Assembly: GCF_000183425.1 (NCBI RefSeq)
Contig: NC_014759.1
Span: 744,001 to 808,000 of the forward strand
Source of the DNA: Marivirga tractuosa DSM 4126
Lineage (GTDB): Bacteria; Bacteroidota; Bacteroidia; Cytophagales; Cyclobacteriaceae
Reading direction: 5' to 3'
Length of the DNA: 64,000 bases
The notes under the pieces were generated by a model. That model was not told the DNA's origin and did no database searches. It worked only from the letters and a program-made list of their open reading frames with translations. A program made the translations under genes and the position numbers. This document shows, piece by piece, positions 61,331 to 64,000 of this stretch. Each line of letters begins with the position of its first letter. The first letter of the stretch is position 1.

Positions 61331-63808
61331 ATGAAATACAAAATCTTATTAGTATTACTTTTGATTAGTAGCCTATCTTTTGCACAACAAAGAGGTGGAT
61401 ATGGTGGTGGAGCTAGTTCTCAAATTACAGGGAAAATTACAGGAACAATAGTGGACGGAAGCAATTCTGAACCAGTTTCCTACGCAACGGTAGTTATTAA
61501 ATCACCCAAAGATGGTGGGACCGTAAACGGTGTGGTCACTGGAGATGACGGGAGTTTTAAATTAGTTGGATTAAAACTAGGCAAATATATAGTGGAAGTC
61601 TCATTTGTTGGGTATCAAAAATTCTCGCAGGAAGTGGAATTAACGCCAAGAGAACCAGATTATGAATTCGAAAGTATTAAGCTCAGCACAGACACAGACC
61701 AACTGGATGAGGTGGTCGTTTCTGGTCAAAGGGAAACAATAGAAAACAAAATAGATAGAATAGTGTACAATGCGGAGCAAGATGTTGCTAATATGGGTGG
61801 TGATGCTTCGGATGTTTTAAGACGTGCACCATTACTATCAGTTGACCAAGATGGAAATGTATCCTTAAGGGGTAATTCAAATGTTCAGATTCTCATTAAT
61901 GGTAAACCCAGCAGCATGTTTGGTGCGAATACAGGCGATGCTTTAAAAATGATTCCTTCAGACCAAATCAAAAGTGTTGAAGTGATCACCTCCCCTTCTG
62001 CAAAATATGACGGAGAAGGCACAGCGGGTATTATCAACATTATCACCAAAAAACAGACCCCACAAGGATTTGCAGGCAATGTAGATGTCACTGCTGGCAC
62101 CCGTATCAACCGAGCAGTGGTTGGAATTAATGCCGGCAAAGGACGATTGGGATTTAATGCCAATGGTAGTTCCTTCTATTCTTGGCCGCAATACGCCACT
62201 ACAGATTTTTATCAAAAAACTGTAGTAAATGGTCAGACTAATATCAGAGAGCAAAATGGGGAAAACCTTAGCAATAGATTAGGGTATTTCGGAAATATGG
62301 GTGCATTTTATGACTTCAATGCTTTTCATAGTTTATCAACAAGTTTACGTTTAAGAGGTTTTAACAGCAAGTCTGAGGGAACCAATACGGTTTCTCAAAA
62401 TTTAGGGGGTGATGAAACTTCATTCCAGAGATTTCAAGATAACTTCTCTCAAAACTGGGGGTACGAATGGTCTTTAGATTACGTAATGAAATTTCCAAAT
62501 CAAGAAGGACGAGAATTTTCTGCATCTTATAAAATCGATGGGAATGTTAGAGATCAAGAATTTGAAATAAATCAAGACACCCCATTGAATTATGAGGTAG
62601 CTCGAAATATCAATGACGGTAATAATAGAGAAAATACAGTACAGATTGATTATACTCATCCAATGGGTGAAAAATTCAAACTGGAAACAGGTTTCAAATC
62701 AATTATAAGAGATATTGATAGTGATTTCAAATATGAACAGCGGCCTGAAGGTTCAAATGACTATCAAGTTGTTGATAATAGAACAGATATATTTTACTAT
62801 AATCAAGATGTATTTGCTGGGTATATTTCCACACAAACTAACATAACAAAAAAGCTTGGCGTAATAGCTGGAGTAAGGTACGAATACACAGGATTAGAGG
62901 GTAGTTTTGAAGAAGCAACTGAACGTGATTTTGATCCTATTTCTTACGAAAATTGGTTGCCAAGCATCATAGTAAATCAGAAATTTGGCAAGTTCAATTC
63001 AGTAAAATTATCCTATAATAGAAGGATTCAAAGACCTAGTTTGGGTAATGTAAACCCATATGAAGAAATCGGAAATATTAGAAATATTAGTTTTGGTAAT
63101 CCTGAACTTAATCCAGAGCTATCGGATAATTATGAATTAGGCTTTAGTACCTTTTTGAAAGGGACATCTGTAAATCTATCATTCTTCTACAACGATATCA
63201 GTGAAGTAATTCAGTCGGTAATTTTTGAAGATGCTGAAAGAAATGCAACAGTAACGACATTTGAAAACGTGGGGACACAGCAAAATATTGGTTCTAATTT
63301 GTTTATCTCTACAGAACTATTTAAAATCTGGACTATAAGAGGTGGAGTAAACGCAAATTACTTTATGTCTGAAGGTTTAATTCAAGGACAGGAAGTAGAA
63401 AATAATGCGTGGTTATTCAGTGGAAATATCAATTCCAATATCAAATTACCAAATGATTGGATGATTGATGCCTTTGGCTTTGCCAGACCTAGAAGACAAA
63501 CCTTACAAGGATATAATCCAGCGTTCTCCATTTTCGGTTTGGGTGTTAAAAAGCAAATTTGGGATAAAAGAGGAAGTATAGGTTTATCTATAATTGAGCC
63601 TTTTAAAGAAAGAAAACCATTTGAAAGCGAATTAGGTAGTGAAGACAGCGATTTCTATCAAAGAAACGTATTTGCTATTCCGTTCCGTTCTTTTGGAATT
63701 AATTTCAGTTATAAATTTGGTCAGCTAGATTATAAAGCCAGACAAAAAAGAAGTCGAATTTCCAATGATGACCAAAAATCAGGCGGGGATGATGGGCAGA
63801 GTTTTTAA
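61331..63808 (+). CDS. TonB-dependent receptor with carboxypeptidase-regulatory-like domain
   Basis: An 825-residue outer-membrane protein. It has a signal peptide (residues 1-19, LSFAQ), a Gly-rich stretch (21-28), a CarboxypepD_reg-like domain (about 34-118: ITGTIVDGSNSEPVSYATVVI, KLGKYIVEVSFVGY), a plug domain (about 128-230: LDEVVVSGQRETIENKIDR, LRGNSNVQILINGKPS) and a 22-strand-type barrel of the PF14905 group. The last barrel strand (FGINFSYKFG) is followed by about 26 charged residues (DYKARQKRSRISNDDQ), so the usual aromatic C-terminus is not at the end. No SusD gene follows. The ligand is unknown; oligopeptides or siderophores are possibilities. Confidence 0.93.
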   Translation: MKYKILLVLLLISSLSFAQQRGGYGGGASSQITGKITGTIVDGSNSEPVSYATVVIKSPKDGGTVNGVVTGDDGSFKLVGLKLGKYIVEVSFVGYQKFSQEVELTPREPDYEFESIKLSTDTDQLDEVVVSGQRETIENKIDRIVYNAEQDVANMGGDASDVLRRAPLLSVDQDGNVSLRGNSNVQILINGKPSSMFGANTGDALKMIPSDQIKSVEVITSPSAKYDGEGTAGIINIITKKQTPQGFAGNVDVTAGTRINRAVVGINAGKGRLGFNANGSSFYSWPQYATTDFYQKTVVNGQTNIREQNGENLSNRLGYFGNMGAFYDFNAFHSLSTSLRLRGFNSKSEGTNTVSQNLGGDETSFQRFQDNFSQNWGYEWSLDYVMKFPNQEGREFSASYKIDGNVRDQEFEINQDTPLNYEVARNINDGNNRENTVQIDYTHPMGEKFKLETGFKSIIRDIDSDFKYEQRPEGSNDYQVVDNRTDIFYYNQDVFAGYISTQTNITKKLGVIAGVRYEYTGLEGSFEEATERDFDPISYENWLPSIIVNQKFGKFNSVKLSYNRRIQRPSLGNVNPYEEIGNIRNISFGNPELNPELSDNYELGFSTFLKGTSVNLSFFYNDISEVIQSVIFEDAERNATVTTFENVGTQQNIGSNLFISTELFKIWTIRGGVNANYFMSEGLIQGQEVENNAWLFSGNINSNIKLPNDWMIDAFGFARPRRQTLQGYNPAFSIFGLGVKKQIWDKRGSIGLSIIEPFKERKPFESELGSEDSDFYQRNVFAIPFRSFGINFSYKFGQLDYKARQKRSRISNDDQKSGGDDGQSF

Positions 63809-63931
63809 ATAGGGCTTGCTTAAAAACAGCTACCTTAAAAAATAAATTGAATATAGTATCCTCGAGAGGATTATTATGAAATAGTTTTTAAGCATGTGCA
63901 AGGCTTTTAAGGGAAAATAATCATCTCTTTT

Positions 63932-63965
63932 GCACTAGAAAATCAAAATTTTGATTTTCTAGTGC
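63932..63965. terminator. Perfect 34-nt palindrome, likely terminator
   Basis: GCACTAGAAAATCAAAA is followed directly by its exact reverse complement, 123 bp past the receptor stop, and then CTTTAG. It could serve transcripts from either side, although a long T run is lacking. Confidence 0.5.
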
Positions 63966-64000
63966 TTTAGCCTCAGGCACGTTATCTACTGCCCGGCCGA

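Overview
The window is AT-rich chromosomal DNA from a member of the phylum Bacteroidota, most likely a marine, Cytophagales-type bacterium (Marivirga-like is my best guess; no marker gene proves it). The evidence is a carboxypeptidase-regulatory/TonB-dependent receptor with a PF14905-like barrel, ExbB with a periplasmic extension plus paired ExbD proteins, a Wzc-type kinase, several TTG starts, and promoter -7 boxes of the TAnnTTTG type.

Region 1 (about 1-29150) is one surface-polysaccharide locus, with almost everything on the minus strand, so it is read from right to left. It starts with export (Wza-like lipoprotein 28350-29150, Wzc-like tyrosine autokinase 25920-28343) and a winged-helix/nucleotidyltransferase-like regulator (24411-24938). 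It continues through a UDP-glucuronate epimerase-like gene, two SGNH-like proteins and an MBOAT O-acyltransferase, a Wzx-type flippase, an aminotransferase plus N-formyltransferase pair that would make dTDP-4-formamido-4,6-dideoxyglucose, glycosyltransferases of the GT2 and GT4 types, a Wzy-type polymerase, a methyltransferase and three sulfotransferases. Together these predict a sulfated, O-acylated polymer carrying a formamido sugar. No initiating phosphosugar transferase and no rmlA/rmlB are in view. Several genes are broken: a polysaccharide deacetylase split at a T9 tract, a tail of asparagine synthetase fused to a copied glycosyltransferase start, and a decayed gene at 19798-20072.

Region 2 (22613-25919), inside region 1, is a repeat-rich island. 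It holds many short palindromes, a 27-bp perfect inverted repeat, a duplicated start of the epimerase gene, an intact RelE/ParE-type toxin-antitoxin pair, and next to it what looks like the remains of a VapBC-type pair interrupted by repeats.

Region 3 (29151-31033) has three copies of a degenerate repeat, the third interrupted by a complete IS3-family element (29621-30934, 3-bp target duplication).

Region 4 (31034-64000) is ordinary chromosome. It contains a rhodanese lipoprotein and an EI24 protein; an aldehyde dehydrogenase; an MFS transporter; a pair of amidohydrolase-family proteins in which two of three domains lack the HxH metal motif; a CHASE3-like/GAF sensor without an output domain; an Atg22/UMF1-type MFS protein; an ExbB-X-ExbD-ExbD operon; tRNA-Ser(GGA); a tightly coupled operon of PP2C phosphatase, polysaccharide deacetylase, GT2, TatD and asparaginase; a zinc metalloprotease lipoprotein; a second GT2 operon with a lysylphosphatidylglycerol-synthase-like membrane protein, a DUF3703 protein and YnfA; small membrane proteins; an alpha/beta hydrolase; a MATE transporter; and a TonB-dependent receptor.
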